Below the pieces are notes generated by a model. The model had not been told where the DNA came from and did no database searches. It saw only the letters and a program-made list of their open reading frames with translations. A program made the position numbers and the translations under genes. From JAWLDV01 sp046537975 (lineage in GTDB: Bacteria; Desulfobacterota; Desulfobulbia; Desulfobulbales; SURF-16): a stretch of 64,000 nucleotides of DNA. This document shows, in pieces, positions 1-8,688 of the stretch; the first letter of the stretch is position 1, and every line of letters begins with the position of its first letter. The stretch is from positions 42,907 to 106,906 of the forward strand of contig JBKHJR010000002.1 of NCBI GenBank assembly GCA_046537975.1, in the 5' to 3' direction.

Positions 1-888
1 GAAGAAAACTATCCGGTGGGCTCCAAGTGCACCGGCAAGGTGGTAAGCATCACTGATTACGGGGTTTTTGTTGAACTGGAAGAAGGGGTCGAGGGTCTGG
101 TTCATATCTCGGAAATGTCCTGGTCCAAAAAGACCAAACATCCCTCCAAGCTGGTTTCGGTCGGCGATGAAATTGATGTGGTCGTCCTTAATATAGATGT
201 CAATGCCAAGCGCATTTCCCTCGGCATGAAGCAGCTCCAGGAGAACCCCTGGGATGTGGTTATGCAGAATTATCCTGTCGGCTCCATAATAGAGGGCAAG
301 ATCAAGAATATCACCGACTTCGGTATATTCATAGGTATTGAAGAGGGAATTGACGGTCTTATCCATGTCTCCGACATTTCCTGGACCGAGCGGATAAGGC
401 ACCCGTCCGAGAAGTACAGCAAGGGTGAAACCATCCAGGCAGTAGTCCTGAATATAGACCGGGATAATGAGAGGTTTTCACTGGGGATCAAACAGCTGAC
501 CCCGGATCCCTGGCAGGAGGCTGTGCATAAATATCCGGTAGGATCGGTTATTGAAGGTGTGGTTACCAATATCACCGATTTCGGTGTCTTTGTGGAGATT
601 GAAGACGGTATCGAAGGCCTTATTCATGTCTCGGAGATAAGCGAGGAAAAAACCGAGACTCCTGTGGGCATGTACAATGTGGGAGATAAAATTACCACCA
701 AGGTAATCAGCCTCTCTCCGGAAGACCGCAAGATCGGTCTGTCCATAAAGGCCCTTTCGGAAAAAGGCAAAAGTGAAACCGGTGCTGCTGCAGAGGAATA
801 CGCCGACAAGCAGAAAGATACCGGTCCCGCCACCCTGGGTGATCTTTTCAAGGAAGAATTTGATAACCAGGAGAAAGAGAACGAATAA
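1..888 (+). CDS. rpsA: 30S ribosomal protein S1, C-terminal part (5' end outside window)
   Basis: The reading frame is open from base 1, so the gene starts upstream of the window; the GTG at 16 is an internal valine. Three S1 RNA-binding OB folds are visible, each beginning with a YPVGS-type lead and carrying GxxxxITDFGxFVxxxxGxxGLxHxS followed by a SLGxKxL end. An acidic, lysine-rich tail follows, ending in EKENE. S1 binds mRNA on the small ribosomal subunit and aids initiation on weak leaders, which matters here because many genes in this window lack a Shine-Dalgarno sequence. It is followed by sppA and an IHF/HU gene, an order I recall from other deltaproteobacteria. Confidence 0.96.
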   Translation, partial: EENYPVGSKCTGKVVSITDYGVFVELEEGVEGLVHISEMSWSKKTKHPSKLVSVGDEIDVVVLNIDVNAKRISLGMKQLQENPWDVVMQNYPVGSIIEGKIKNITDFGIFIGIEEGIDGLIHVSDISWTERIRHPSEKYSKGETIQAVVLNIDRDNERFSLGIKQLTPDPWQEAVHKYPVGSVIEGVVTNITDFGVFVEIEDGIEGLIHVSEISEEKTETPVGMYNVGDKITTKVISLSPEDRKIGLSIKALSEKGKSETGAAAEEYADKQKDTGPATLGDLFKEEFDNQEKENE

Positions 889-931
889 GCATTCTTGTGT
901 CCGCTGTTTGTTCTGACTGCGCATTCGTCTG

Positions 932-1022
932 TTGCTTACGGTTTTCAGTTTACTGTTTAAGGAGATTTTCCGTAAAGATCCAGTGAACTGTTAACCGTAA
1001 GCTGCCAACCGGTACTTCACTT
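932..1022 (+). repeat. heptad element upstream of sppA (degenerate, forms inverted repeat)
   Basis: Between rpsA and sppA the sequence reads in 7-base steps. The left array at 932-966 holds CGGTTTT, CAGTTTA and CTGTTTA. The right array at 981-1022 holds CAGTGAA, CTGTTAA, CCGTAAG, CTGCCAA, CCGGTAC and TTCACTT, and ends exactly at the sppA ATG. Bases 935-955 and 981-1001 are inverted repeats that match at 18 of 21 positions, so the transcript could form a hairpin. No Shine-Dalgarno sequence is visible before sppA. Confidence 0.7.
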
Positions 1023-1961
1023 ATGGCTGCAAAATTATCATTTCCCCAGAGGCACCCCATAATAAGCGGGTTTTTAATTCTCGGTTTTCTCCTGATCTTT
1101 TTTCTGGGAGGGTTGAACTATCTCCTCAGATCCTGCACCTCTGATCTGGCCCGGAAAGGACATCTTATTTCAGGAAAGGATGAGGTGATCGGGGTTGTGG
1201 AGGTGAAGGGAATGATCACCTCCCCTGATCGGATTATCAAGAATCTTGCCGCTTTAAGGGGAAACAAAAGCGTTAAAGGAATAGTGGTCCGTATTGAAAG
1301 TCCCGGCGGTGCGGTAGGGGCCTCCCAGGAAGTTTTCCGGGAAATAGGCCGCAGCAGCAGGGAAAAGCCTGTTGTCGCCTCTATGGGTTCGGTGGCAGCC
1401 TCCGGGGGCTATTACGTCGCCCTGGGAGCCCGGAAGATTGTAGCCAGTCCGGGAACCCTGACCGGAAGCATCGGGGTTATTCTCAAGTTTCCCAATCTCC
1501 AGGAACTCTATAAAAAGATCGGCTACGAGTCCCAGGTTGTAAAAAGCGGTGAGTTTAAAGATATAGGCTCGACTGACAAAGAGCTTACCCAAGAAGAAAG
1601 GGATCTGTTAAACAACCTGCTCGACAATGTCTATCAGCAGTTTGTCACGGATGTCTCCCGGGAGAGGGATTTACCTGTGGAAAAGGTCAGGGAGCTGGCT
1701 GACGGTCGGATTTTTTCCGGAGAACAGGCCCTGGAGTCCGGGCTTATTGATGAAAACGGCAATTTTTATGATGCGGTCCGCCTTTGTGCTGAAATGGCGG
1801 ATATGGCGGAAAAATCCCCCGAACTTTACTATCCCGGCGAAAAGAAGATGGATTTATTTAAAATCTTAAGTCGGGAAAATCTTGACGGGCTACTTGGTCT
1901 CCTGAGGAAGGGCTCGCCCGTTATTGCCTCTGAATTAACAATAGAGCGTCAGACCAGGTAA
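1023..1961 (+). CDS. sppA: signal peptide peptidase SppA, short form
   Basis: This is an inner-membrane serine protease of the S49 family that degrades cleaved signal peptides. An N-terminal membrane anchor (about residues 13-35) precedes one protease domain, as in the short bacterial form rather than the 67-kDa E. coli form. The Ser-Lys dyad is visible: Ser127 in the AASGGYY motif and Lys179 in GEFKDIGS. The ATG at 1023 directly follows the heptad array and has no visible ribosome-binding site. The next gene, encoding an IHF/HU protein, starts 56 bases downstream on the same strand. Confidence 0.95.
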   Translation: MAAKLSFPQRHPIISGFLILGFLLIFFLGGLNYLLRSCTSDLARKGHLISGKDEVIGVVEVKGMITSPDRIIKNLAALRGNKSVKGIVVRIESPGGAVGASQEVFREIGRSSREKPVVASMGSVAASGGYYVALGARKIVASPGTLTGSIGVILKFPNLQELYKKIGYESQVVKSGEFKDIGSTDKELTQEERDLLNNLLDNVYQQFVTDVSRERDLPVEKVRELADGRIFSGEQALESGLIDENGNFYDAVRLCAEMADMAEKSPELYYPGEKKMDLFKILSRENLDGLLGLLRKGSPVIASELTIERQTR

Positions 1962-2017
1962 TTTCGGAATCCTGTGGAAAAGGAGAATGGAAGTAAATTT
2001 TATCAGGGGTGGCTGAA

Positions 2018-2308
2018 ATGCTGAAAAAAAATCTGATTGACCAAGTCCATGCCAAGGCCGAGCACTTCTATAAACATGAGGTAGAGGCTGCGGTAGATAT
2101 CATCCTGGAGTCGATTACCAGGGCCCTGGCTGATCACAACAGGGTTGAACTCCGGGGTTTCGGATCATTTTCCGTGAGAAGCAGAGGGGGTTACTGTTAT
2201 AAGCATCCCCAAAGCGGAGAGGAGATGAAGGTACCGGACCGCAAGAAAGTCCACTTCACCATGGGCAAATCCCTTAAGGATAATCTGATAGGGCGGCAGG
2301 CACCCTGA
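2018..2308 (+). CDS. DNA-binding protein of the HU/IHF family (IHF beta-like)
   Basis: A small histone-like DNA-bending protein of about 96 residues. It opens with the dimerisation helices (KKNLIDQVH...) and carries the family signature RGFGSFSVRSR before the beta arm; the arm has a proline (VPDRKKVHF) near where IHF/HU intercalates. The position after rpsA-sppA favours the beta subunit of IHF, but sequence alone does not separate IHF from HU. An in-frame GTG at 2009 could extend the protein by three residues. I prefer ATG 2018 because a purine-rich AGGGG stretch lies 8-12 bases upstream. Confidence 0.88.
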   Translation: MLKKNLIDQVHAKAEHFYKHEVEAAVDIILESITRALADHNRVELRGFGSFSVRSRGGYCYKHPQSGEEMKVPDRKKVHFTMGKSLKDNLIGRQAP

Positions 2309-2329
2309 CTTTCTTCTGTTGTTTCCTGA

Positions 2330-2941
2330 CTACCGGATATTCAGGCTGTCAAGATCACCGTCGCCTTCCCTGAGAACTTCGATTTTATCTTCAATCATGG
2401 AAATGACCGTTGATTCCGAGGGGGGGATGGAACCGCCGTCTATAATCAAGTCCACCATATTGCCAAACCTCTCCTCAACCTCCCAGGCGTCGGTGACCCG
2501 GTCCTCCTTGTCCATCAGGGCACTGGTGTTTAAGATCGGATTCCCCAGTTCCTTAACCAGCTGATGGCAGATTTCATTGTCCGGTACCCTTATTCCCACG
2601 GTTTTCTGTTTGGACATCATTATCCTGGGCACCACTTTCATGGCCGGTAAAACAAAGGTGTACGGGCCGGGCAGGGCCTTTTTCATCACCCGGTAACCGG
2701 TGTTGGATAAATTGCAGTAGAGGCTCACATGCTTCAAGTCGGAGCAGATAAAACTGAAGGGCTTGTCCTTGGGCCTGTTCTTGAGCTGGTAAACCCTTTT
2801 AACCGCCTTCTGATTATAGATGTCGCAGCCGATACCATAGACAGTATCAGTGGGATAGCAGATAATTCCCCCTTTTTTCAGGGCCTCGGCCGCCTGTTTT
2901 ATCAATCTCGGCTGGGGATTTTCAGGATGAATATAAAGCAT
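2330..2941 (-). CDS. L-threonylcarbamoyladenylate synthase, Sua5/YciO/YrdC family
   Basis: A single YrdC-like fold that makes threonylcarbamoyl-AMP for the universal t6A37 modification of ANN-decoding tRNAs. Visible family marks are the KKGGIICYPTDTVYG nucleotide-binding start, the KNRPKDKPFS motif, and the SALMDKEDRVTD and PPSESTV segments near the end. At 203 residues it is close to YrdC/YciO size and lacks the extra C-terminal Sua5 domain. Assignment to TsaC or to its less understood paralogue YciO is not possible from the sequence. It is divergent from the histidine phosphatase gene, leaving 58 bases for both promoters. Confidence 0.9.
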   Translation of the reverse strand: MLYIHPENPQPRLIKQAAEALKKGGIICYPTDTVYGIGCDIYNQKAVKRVYQLKNRPKDKPFSFICSDLKHVSLYCNLSNTGYRVMKKALPGPYTFVLPAMKVVPRIMMSKQKTVGIRVPDNEICHQLVKELGNPILNTSALMDKEDRVTDAWEVEERFGNMVDLIIDGGSIPPSESTVISMIEDKIEVLREGDGDLDSLNIR

Positions 2942-2999
2942 GAATTTTAGGTTTATTGAAGAACGTTTTCTGACTTAATTTTAATATTAACAGTGTCAT

Positions 3000-3548
3000 A
3001 TGAACGAGGCAATATATCTTGTACGGCATGGCCGGACCCAGGCCAACAAGGATAACCGTTTCGCCGGCCGGACGGAAGAGCCCCTTCACCCTGAAGGAGC
3101 CCGGGAGATAGCCGGGGTCGCAGAGAAGGCGGGGCTGCTGGACCTGGATCTTATCTGTAGCGGTCCTTCCCTCCGGACCCGGCAGTCGGCCGAGATTATA
3201 GCCGAAAGCTGCGGACTGGACTACCGGGTGGAAACGGGCCTCCATGATATCGATCTCCCTCACTGGGACGGGTTGACCAAGGAGGAAATCCGGGTAAAAT
3301 GGGGACCGGAGTATCCCACCTGGCTGGAGTCCCCGGAGGCATTCAGGCCCGGACAGGGTGAAACCCTTTTTGATGTCCGGGATCGGGCGGCCGGAACCCT
3401 GCAGGAATTAAGGGGAAGCGGCAGAAGGGTGCTGCTGGTGACCCACCTGATAGTAGCCCGCTGTCTGCTCATCCATGTCGGGAACCGGCCGCTTGCCGAT
3501 TTCCGTACGGTCAAAATGGGCAACGGCGAGATCATCCGCCTCTGTTAG
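3000..3548 (+). CDS. histidine phosphatase family protein (phosphoglycerate mutase-like)
   Basis: The N-terminal LVRHGRTQANKDNRFAGR segment is the RHG phosphohistidine motif of branch-1 histidine phosphatases; the second catalytic histidine is in VTHLIVARCLL near residue 150. At 182 residues it fits small phosphatases such as CobC-type alpha-ribazole phosphatase or broad-specificity GpmB-like enzymes better than glycolytic phosphoglycerate mutase. The substrate cannot be told. A ThiC-family gene that might make a cobamide base lies 3.5 kb away, which makes a CobC role possible but unproven. Confidence 0.85.
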   Translation: MNEAIYLVRHGRTQANKDNRFAGRTEEPLHPEGAREIAGVAEKAGLLDLDLICSGPSLRTRQSAEIIAESCGLDYRVETGLHDIDLPHWDGLTKEEIRVKWGPEYPTWLESPEAFRPGQGETLFDVRDRAAGTLQELRGSGRRVLLVTHLIVARCLLIHVGNRPLADFRTVKMGNGEIIRLC

Positions 3549-3582
3549 CCCCCAGCCTGATACAGGTAATCAAGACCTCCTC

Positions 3583-4773
3583 TCATCCGGCAGCCGAAGC
3601 CGCCTCCATGGCCCTGGCAAACCCCGGGGTCGCCCTGTCAATGATTTTGTCCTCCACGCAGAAGGAGAGGCGGAAGTAGCCGGGAGTCCCGAAGCCCTGT
3701 CCGGGTACAGCCAGGATCTTTTCTTTTTTAAGCAGTTCTACGAATGCGGCGTCGTCTTTCAGGGGGGATTCCGGGAAAAAATAAAAGCCCCCTTTGGGCA
3801 GGACGAAATTATAACCGGCCTCTTCCAGGATGGCCCGGAATTTTTCCCTTCTATCGCTGTATATCCGGTTGTCCACACCCGCCCCCTGGACATCCGCCAC
3901 CACCCGCTGCATCAGGGCCGGGGCATTGACAAAGCCGAGGATGCGGTTGGCCAGGTTCATCGCCCCGGCCAGCTCTTCTTTGTCCGTGATCTCCGGATGT
4001 ATGGCAAGATAGCCTATCCTCTCTCCGGCCAGGGACAGCTCTTTGGAATAGGAGGACACCACAATGGCGTTTTTACAGGCGGCCAGAGTCCCCGGGACTT
4101 TCAGGCCGTCAAAGACGATATTGCGGTAGGGTTCATCCGAGACCAGGTAAATGGTGCTTCCGTACTGCCTGCCCCTGTCGCTGAGGATGCCGGCAAGCTC
4201 CTCCAGCTCCCGGGCGGAGTAGACCTGGCCGGTGGGGTTGTTGGGACTGTTTATGATGACTGCCCGGGTTTTGGCGGTGACCGCCTCCTCCAGGGCCTTC
4301 AGGTCCAGGCTGAAGTCTCCGGCTGTCCGGACAATTACCGGGACTCCGCCGTGATTGTCTATATAAAAGTTGTACTCCACGAAATAGGGAGAGAGGATGA
4401 TCACCTCATCCCCGGGGTCAAGAATGGATTTTATGACCACATTCAGGGCCCCGGCAGCCCCGCAGGTCATAATAATGTCATTCCGGGACAGTTCTACCCC
4501 CTGTTCACTGCCGACCTGGACCGCCACTTTTTCCCGGACGTAAGGATAGCCGCTGTTGGGCATGTAGCCGTGGATCCCGGGATCGCGGCGGGCCGCCTCC
4601 TTTTGCAGGGCCTCCTGAAGAAGGGGTGGAGGTGGCAGATCAGGATTGCCCAGGCTGAAGTCATGGACGTTTTCAGCGCCGTGCTCCTCCTTTAGCCGGG
4701 CCCCTTCTTCAAACATCCTGCGTATCCAGGATGAGCGCGCCATAAAGTCGCGCATCTTTGCAGCAACCGCCAT
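3583..4773 (-). CDS. pyridoxal phosphate-dependent aminotransferase, class I/II
   Basis: A fold-type I aminotransferase of 396 residues. The PLP lysine is Lys244 in SSYSKELSLAGERIGY; the SPNNPTG motif (from residue 176) and SDEPYR (Asp213) contact the cofactor. The SKxLSLAGxRIGY signature resembles aspartate or aromatic aminotransferases. Substrate specificity is not predictable here. A strong AAGGAGGGAAT ribosome-binding site precedes the ATG. It is convergent with the phosphatase gene, with only 34 bases between the stops. Confidence 0.92.
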   Translation of the reverse strand: MAVAAKMRDFMARSSWIRRMFEEGARLKEEHGAENVHDFSLGNPDLPPPPLLQEALQKEAARRDPGIHGYMPNSGYPYVREKVAVQVGSEQGVELSRNDIIMTCGAAGALNVVIKSILDPGDEVIILSPYFVEYNFYIDNHGGVPVIVRTAGDFSLDLKALEEAVTAKTRAVIINSPNNPTGQVYSARELEELAGILSDRGRQYGSTIYLVSDEPYRNIVFDGLKVPGTLAACKNAIVVSSYSKELSLAGERIGYLAIHPEITDKEELAGAMNLANRILGFVNAPALMQRVVADVQGAGVDNRIYSDRREKFRAILEEAGYNFVLPKGGFYFFPESPLKDDAAFVELLKKEKILAVPGQGFGTPGYFRLSFCVEDKIIDRATPGFARAMEAASAAG

Positions 4774-4871
4774 ATTCCCTCCTTCCTGTTCCCGGCCCCC
4801 GACCTCGTCTTAGTCACCGGTTTTAGTTTATCAGCCTGATCTGTTTTCCATATGTTTGTTGGTATGTTTAT

Positions 4872-6725
4872 TCAGGAGCTTATGGCCCTTTCCAGGATCT
4901 TGTAGGTCCGGTCCACCATATCCCGGGGTTCCACCAAAAGACCGGCCTGGACCATGGCATTGTCATATATCTGCTCAACCACGCTTCTGGCAAACTCTTC
5001 ATCCCTGGCCCGGAGATCGGCCAACCCCTTGATCAGGCTGTGACCGGTATTTATTTCCAGATTTTTGGCACTTATGGGATAATGTTCCCGGGTGGCATGC
5101 ATGACCCTTTCCATACTGCTGGTAAACATGCCGTCCGGGTTGACGATCATGGCCGGGCTGGATTCCAGGCGGCTGGAGGCGGTGACATCCTTCACTTTGC
5201 CGTCCAGAACCTCCTTCATCCATTTGGTCAGGGAATCAGCCACAGGCTGGTCCAGCTTCTCCTCTGCTTTTTCTTCTTCCGTTTCTTCCGTTTCGGGAAG
5301 TTCAAGATCGGAGCTGTCAGCAGAGACCAGTTTTTTGGAGTCGAATTCTCCCAGGTGGTTGAAAACAAAGTCATCAATGGGCTCCATGGTGTAAATGACT
5401 TCAACACCCTTTTTGCGGAAAGCCTCGAGATAAGGCCCTTTTTCAATGGCTTCCCGATTGGGACCGTTTATATAATAGATCTCGTTCTGTCCCTCTTGCA
5501 TGCGTTCCACATAATCAGACAGGGAAATCAACTGGCCCGGTTCCGATTTGGAAGATTCGAAGCGGAGGAGGCCGGCGATCTTCTCCTGGTTAGTGTAGTC
5601 GGTGGTAGCCCCTTCTTTCAGGAAGATGCCGAAGGTGCGCCAGAACTGTTCGTATTTTTCCGGCTCTTTCTTGGCCTGTTCTTCCCAGAACTTGAGCAGC
5701 CGCTTGGTGATGATCTGGCGTAGTCTGGCAACCAGGGTGTTATCCTGGAGGGACTGGCGGGAGATATTCAGGGGGAGGTCTTCACTGTCTACCACTCCCT
5801 TAACAAAACGCAGCCAGTCCGGCAGAATGTTTTTGCTGTTTTGTTCAATCAGCACCCGCTTGCAGTACAGGCTGACCCCGGGGTTCATCCGGCCGAATCC
5901 CATGCCTTCCATGTTTTCGGAGGGGATAAACAGCAGGGCCTTGATAGTCAGAGGGGCATCGGTACTGAAATGAAGATGACTCAGGGGCTCGTCAAAGGCA
6001 TTGGCTATAAACTTGTAGAACTCGGTGTACTCTTCCTCGCTTATCTCTTTTTTATCCCGGGCCCACAGGGCCTGAACGGTATTTACGGTTTCACCGGTGA
6101 CCTTGATGGGAAAGGAGACGAAATTGGAATACTCCTTGATTATCCTTTTGATGGTCTCTTCCTTGGCGTAGTCCTTGGCATCCTCTTTGAGCTCCAGGAT
6201 GACCTTGGTTCCCCGGTGGAGGCCTTCAGCCGGGGCCAGGGTGTAACTGCCGCTGCCGTCGGAGGACCATTCGCAACCGTCGGCATCCGGCTTGTAGGAA
6301 CGGGAAAGGACCCTGACCCTGTCCGCCACCATAAAGGCGGCATAAAACCCTACGCCGAACTGGCCGATAAGATTTAATTTGTCTTCGCCCCCTTCCTGCA
6401 GGCGCTCCAGGAAATTCTTGGAACCGGAATGGGCGATGGTTCCCAGCTGGCTTTCCAGCTCAGCCCGGGTCATGCCGATACCGGAGTCGGATATGGTCAG
6501 AGTGTTTTCATCTTCGTTGACGCTGATATTAATTTCCAGGGAGGCCTCGGGATCAAAGACTTCATCCTCGATAAGCTGCTGATGGCGGAATTTTTCCAGG
6601 GCATCCGCCGCATTGGAGATGAGTTCCCGGAGGAAAATATCCCTTTCCGTGTATAGGGAGTTAATTACAATATCCAGAAGTTGTTTCACCTCTGCCTGAA
6701 ATTCCCTTGTCTCTGTAGTTGCCAT
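4872..6725 (-). CDS. htpG: molecular chaperone HtpG (bacterial Hsp90)
   Basis: A cytosolic ATP-dependent chaperone of 617 residues. The GHKL ATPase domain shows ELISNAADALEKFR, DSGIGMT and GQFGVGFYAAFMVAD; the middle and C-terminal dimerisation domains follow, with an acidic linker (ETEETEEEKAEEK) near residue 480. The ATG at 6725 has a good AAAGGAGAACAGG leader. I saw no CIRCE element or clear sigma-32 promoter in the 286-base gap shared with the divergent ThiC-family gene, so heat control cannot be claimed. Confidence 0.97.
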   Translation of the reverse strand: MATTETREFQAEVKQLLDIVINSLYTERDIFLRELISNAADALEKFRHQQLIEDEVFDPEASLEINISVNEDENTLTISDSGIGMTRAELESQLGTIAHSGSKNFLERLQEGGEDKLNLIGQFGVGFYAAFMVADRVRVLSRSYKPDADGCEWSSDGSGSYTLAPAEGLHRGTKVILELKEDAKDYAKEETIKRIIKEYSNFVSFPIKVTGETVNTVQALWARDKKEISEEEYTEFYKFIANAFDEPLSHLHFSTDAPLTIKALLFIPSENMEGMGFGRMNPGVSLYCKRVLIEQNSKNILPDWLRFVKGVVDSEDLPLNISRQSLQDNTLVARLRQIITKRLLKFWEEQAKKEPEKYEQFWRTFGIFLKEGATTDYTNQEKIAGLLRFESSKSEPGQLISLSDYVERMQEGQNEIYYINGPNREAIEKGPYLEAFRKKGVEVIYTMEPIDDFVFNHLGEFDSKKLVSADSSDLELPETEETEEEKAEEKLDQPVADSLTKWMKEVLDGKVKDVTASSRLESSPAMIVNPDGMFTSSMERVMHATREHYPISAKNLEINTGHSLIKGLADLRARDEEFARSVVEQIYDNAMVQAGLLVEPRDMVDRTYKILERAISS

Positions 6726-7011
6726 CCTGTTCTCCTTTTCTGGTGGTTAAAAATTATGAAATTATTCGGGTATTATTCCGTTGTTATTAAAATGCTGACT
6801 AATAATATGACATTAAAAGAGGATGTGCTAAGGAAATGATACTTGTCCGCACTGAACTGTTCCAAATGTAAGATAAACATCAAAGCTGGTCTGTCAAGCA
6901 AGGTAAAGGTGGAGAGTGCAAGGTTTTAAGTTGCATTAGGGTCAGGGGGGTGGTATTTTTGACCTTTATTAATCGCTAAGTGAATAATCCGAGCCTTAAA
7001 TTCAGATAAAG

Positions 7012-8310
7012 ATGACTATTCGTGAAGACGCCTTAAACGGCAAGATAACCCCTATTTTTGAGGCCTGCGCCCGGAAGGAGGGAACCACTCCGGAAAAAAT
7101 CAGGGAAGGGGTGGCCTCCGGGGTGATCGCCATACCCAAGAACATACATCACAACTTTGACAATCTCATGGCGGTTGGGCAGGGCCTGACCACCAAGGTC
7201 AATGCCAATATCGGGGCCTCCAGGGACATGCCGGAGCTGGAGCAGGAGATGGAGAAACTGTGCGCCTCTCTTAGAGCCGGAGCCGACACGGTCATGGATC
7301 TTTCCATGGGAGAAAACCTGAACAGCATCCGGGGCAGGATTCTGCAATACTGCTCCGTGCCCCTGGGTACAGTTCCTGTTTACCAGACCATATCCGAGGC
7401 CGTGGAAAAGGACGGCCGGCAGATCGGCGAAGTTACAGTAGATGAGATGCTCGCCACCATAAGGCAGCAGGCCGAAGACGGGGTGGACTTTATGACTATC
7501 CACTGCGGCCTGACCAGGGACAGCCTGGATCGGGTCCGGAATCATCAGCGTCTCATGGGAGTGGTCAGCCGGGGGGGGTCCTTCACCATTGAGTGGATGC
7601 GCTTTAATAACAGGGAAAACCCCTTTTATGAATACTACGACGATATCCTGGCCATCCTCAGGGAGCATGAGGTGACCATCAGCCTGGGGGACGGCCTGAG
7701 ACCGGGCTGCCTGGCCGATGCCACCGACCGGGGCCAGGTCCAGGAGCTTATCCATCTGGGGGAGCTGACCCAGCGGGCCTGGGAGGCCGGGGTCCAGGTT
7801 ATAATCGAGGGACCGGGCCACATGCCCATGGACCAGATTCAGGCCAATATCCTTTTGCAGAAACGGCTGTGCCACGGGGCTCCTTTTTACGTACTCGGTC
7901 CCCTGGTTACGGATATCGCCCCCGGCTATGATCATATAACCGGAGCCATCGGCGGAGCTATTGCCGCCGGAGCCGGGGCTGACTTCCTCTGTTACGTCAC
8001 TCCGGCTGAACATCTGAAACTGCCTTCCTCCGATGATGTCCGGGAAGGAGTTATCGCCTCCCGGATTGCCGCCCATGCCGCTGATATAAGCAAGGGCATC
8101 CCCGGGGCCATGGCCAGGGACGAGGAAATGGCCAGGCGGCGCAACAGGCTGGACTGGAAGGGACAGATCGAAATGTCCCTGGATCCGGACAAGGCCTGGC
8201 AGTACAGGGAGGAAGGCGGTACCTACAAGGGGGATGCCTGCTCCATGTGTGGTTCCTACTGCGCTCTGAAAATTTATCGTAGAGCCACTTCAGGAGATGC
8301 CGAGGAATAG
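7012..8310 (+). CDS. ThiC-family radical SAM enzyme (HMP-phosphate synthase ThiC, or the BzaF-type paralogue)
   Basis: The family turns aminoimidazole ribotide into hydroxymethylpyrimidine phosphate (ThiC, thiamine) or into 5-hydroxybenzimidazole (BzaF, anaerobic cobamide lower ligand). The 432-residue length, without the extra N-terminal domain of enterobacterial ThiC, suits anaerobes. Core motifs are clear: TKVNANIGAS, SLGDGLRPGCLADATDR, EGPGHMPMDQI, CHGAPFYVLGPLVTDIAPGYDHI. The C-terminal cluster motif is C410-x2-C413-x3-C417, one residue shorter than the CX2CX4C usually quoted for ThiC, and the usual STGG segment reads SMGENLNSIR. The 286-base upstream gap has no TPP or cobalamin riboswitch that I can recognise. 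ThiC is the default call. Confidence 0.9.
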   Translation: MTIREDALNGKITPIFEACARKEGTTPEKIREGVASGVIAIPKNIHHNFDNLMAVGQGLTTKVNANIGASRDMPELEQEMEKLCASLRAGADTVMDLSMGENLNSIRGRILQYCSVPLGTVPVYQTISEAVEKDGRQIGEVTVDEMLATIRQQAEDGVDFMTIHCGLTRDSLDRVRNHQRLMGVVSRGGSFTIEWMRFNNRENPFYEYYDDILAILREHEVTISLGDGLRPGCLADATDRGQVQELIHLGELTQRAWEAGVQVIIEGPGHMPMDQIQANILLQKRLCHGAPFYVLGPLVTDIAPGYDHITGAIGGAIAAGAGADFLCYVTPAEHLKLPSSDDVREGVIASRIAAHAADISKGIPGAMARDEEMARRRNRLDWKGQIEMSLDPDKAWQYREEGGTYKGDACSMCGSYCALKIYRRATSGDAEE

Positions 8311-8317
8311 TTGAGCC

Positions 8318-8650
8318 ATGTCTGATATCCTGACCCCGATCGTCGAAATCATCAACAACACCAATGTCCTTCAACAGATCCGGGAGGTTCGGCCCGGAGC
8401 TCTGTTTACCAATGTCTATTTTCTGATACCGTTTGCCGCTCTAATGCTCTGGTGGCTTTACCGCCTGGCAGTGAAAAACTTTATCCTTACCGGTCTTGTC
8501 CTTGGGCTCTGGCTCTTTTCCGGCAGCAGTTACACCCGTAATTTCATTATAGGTGATGAACTGCAGCTGGATAAGGTTCTGCCTGTGGCCGGGGTCGGAG
8601 TAGTGGCGGTTGCCGTCATAGTCTATATACTGTTTATCCGTTCGGATTAA
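8318..8650 (+). CDS. small integral membrane protein of unknown function
   Basis: A 110-residue protein with about three hydrophobic segments (near residues 33-50, 55-70 and 83-106), a soluble N-terminus and a short charged C-terminus ending FIRSD. I do not recognise the family. It begins 7 bases after the ThiC-family stop on the same strand, so the two are probably co-transcribed and translationally coupled. Its role could be linked to the upstream enzyme, for example in transport, but nothing in the sequence shows this. Confidence 0.7.
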   Translation: MSDILTPIVEIINNTNVLQQIREVRPGALFTNVYFLIPFAALMLWWLYRLAVKNFILTGLVLGLWLFSGSSYTRNFIIGDELQLDKVLPVAGVGVVAVAVIVYILFIRSD

Positions 8651-8688
8651 AAATCACGACTTCAGACCTCCGGATTTTAAATTCACCA

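Noticed and set aside
3475..4695. Long plus-strand open frame of 406 codons
   Set aside because: It lies antisense to the clear aminotransferase gene and has no domain signal; it is a shadow of high-GC codon use.
6726..7011. Possible TPP or cobalamin riboswitch upstream of the ThiC-family gene
   Set aside because: None of the conserved TPP (CTGAGA) or B12-box sequences could be found in the gap.
7033..8076. Minus-strand open frame of 347 codons
   Set aside because: It is antisense to the ThiC-family gene and has no recognisable motifs.
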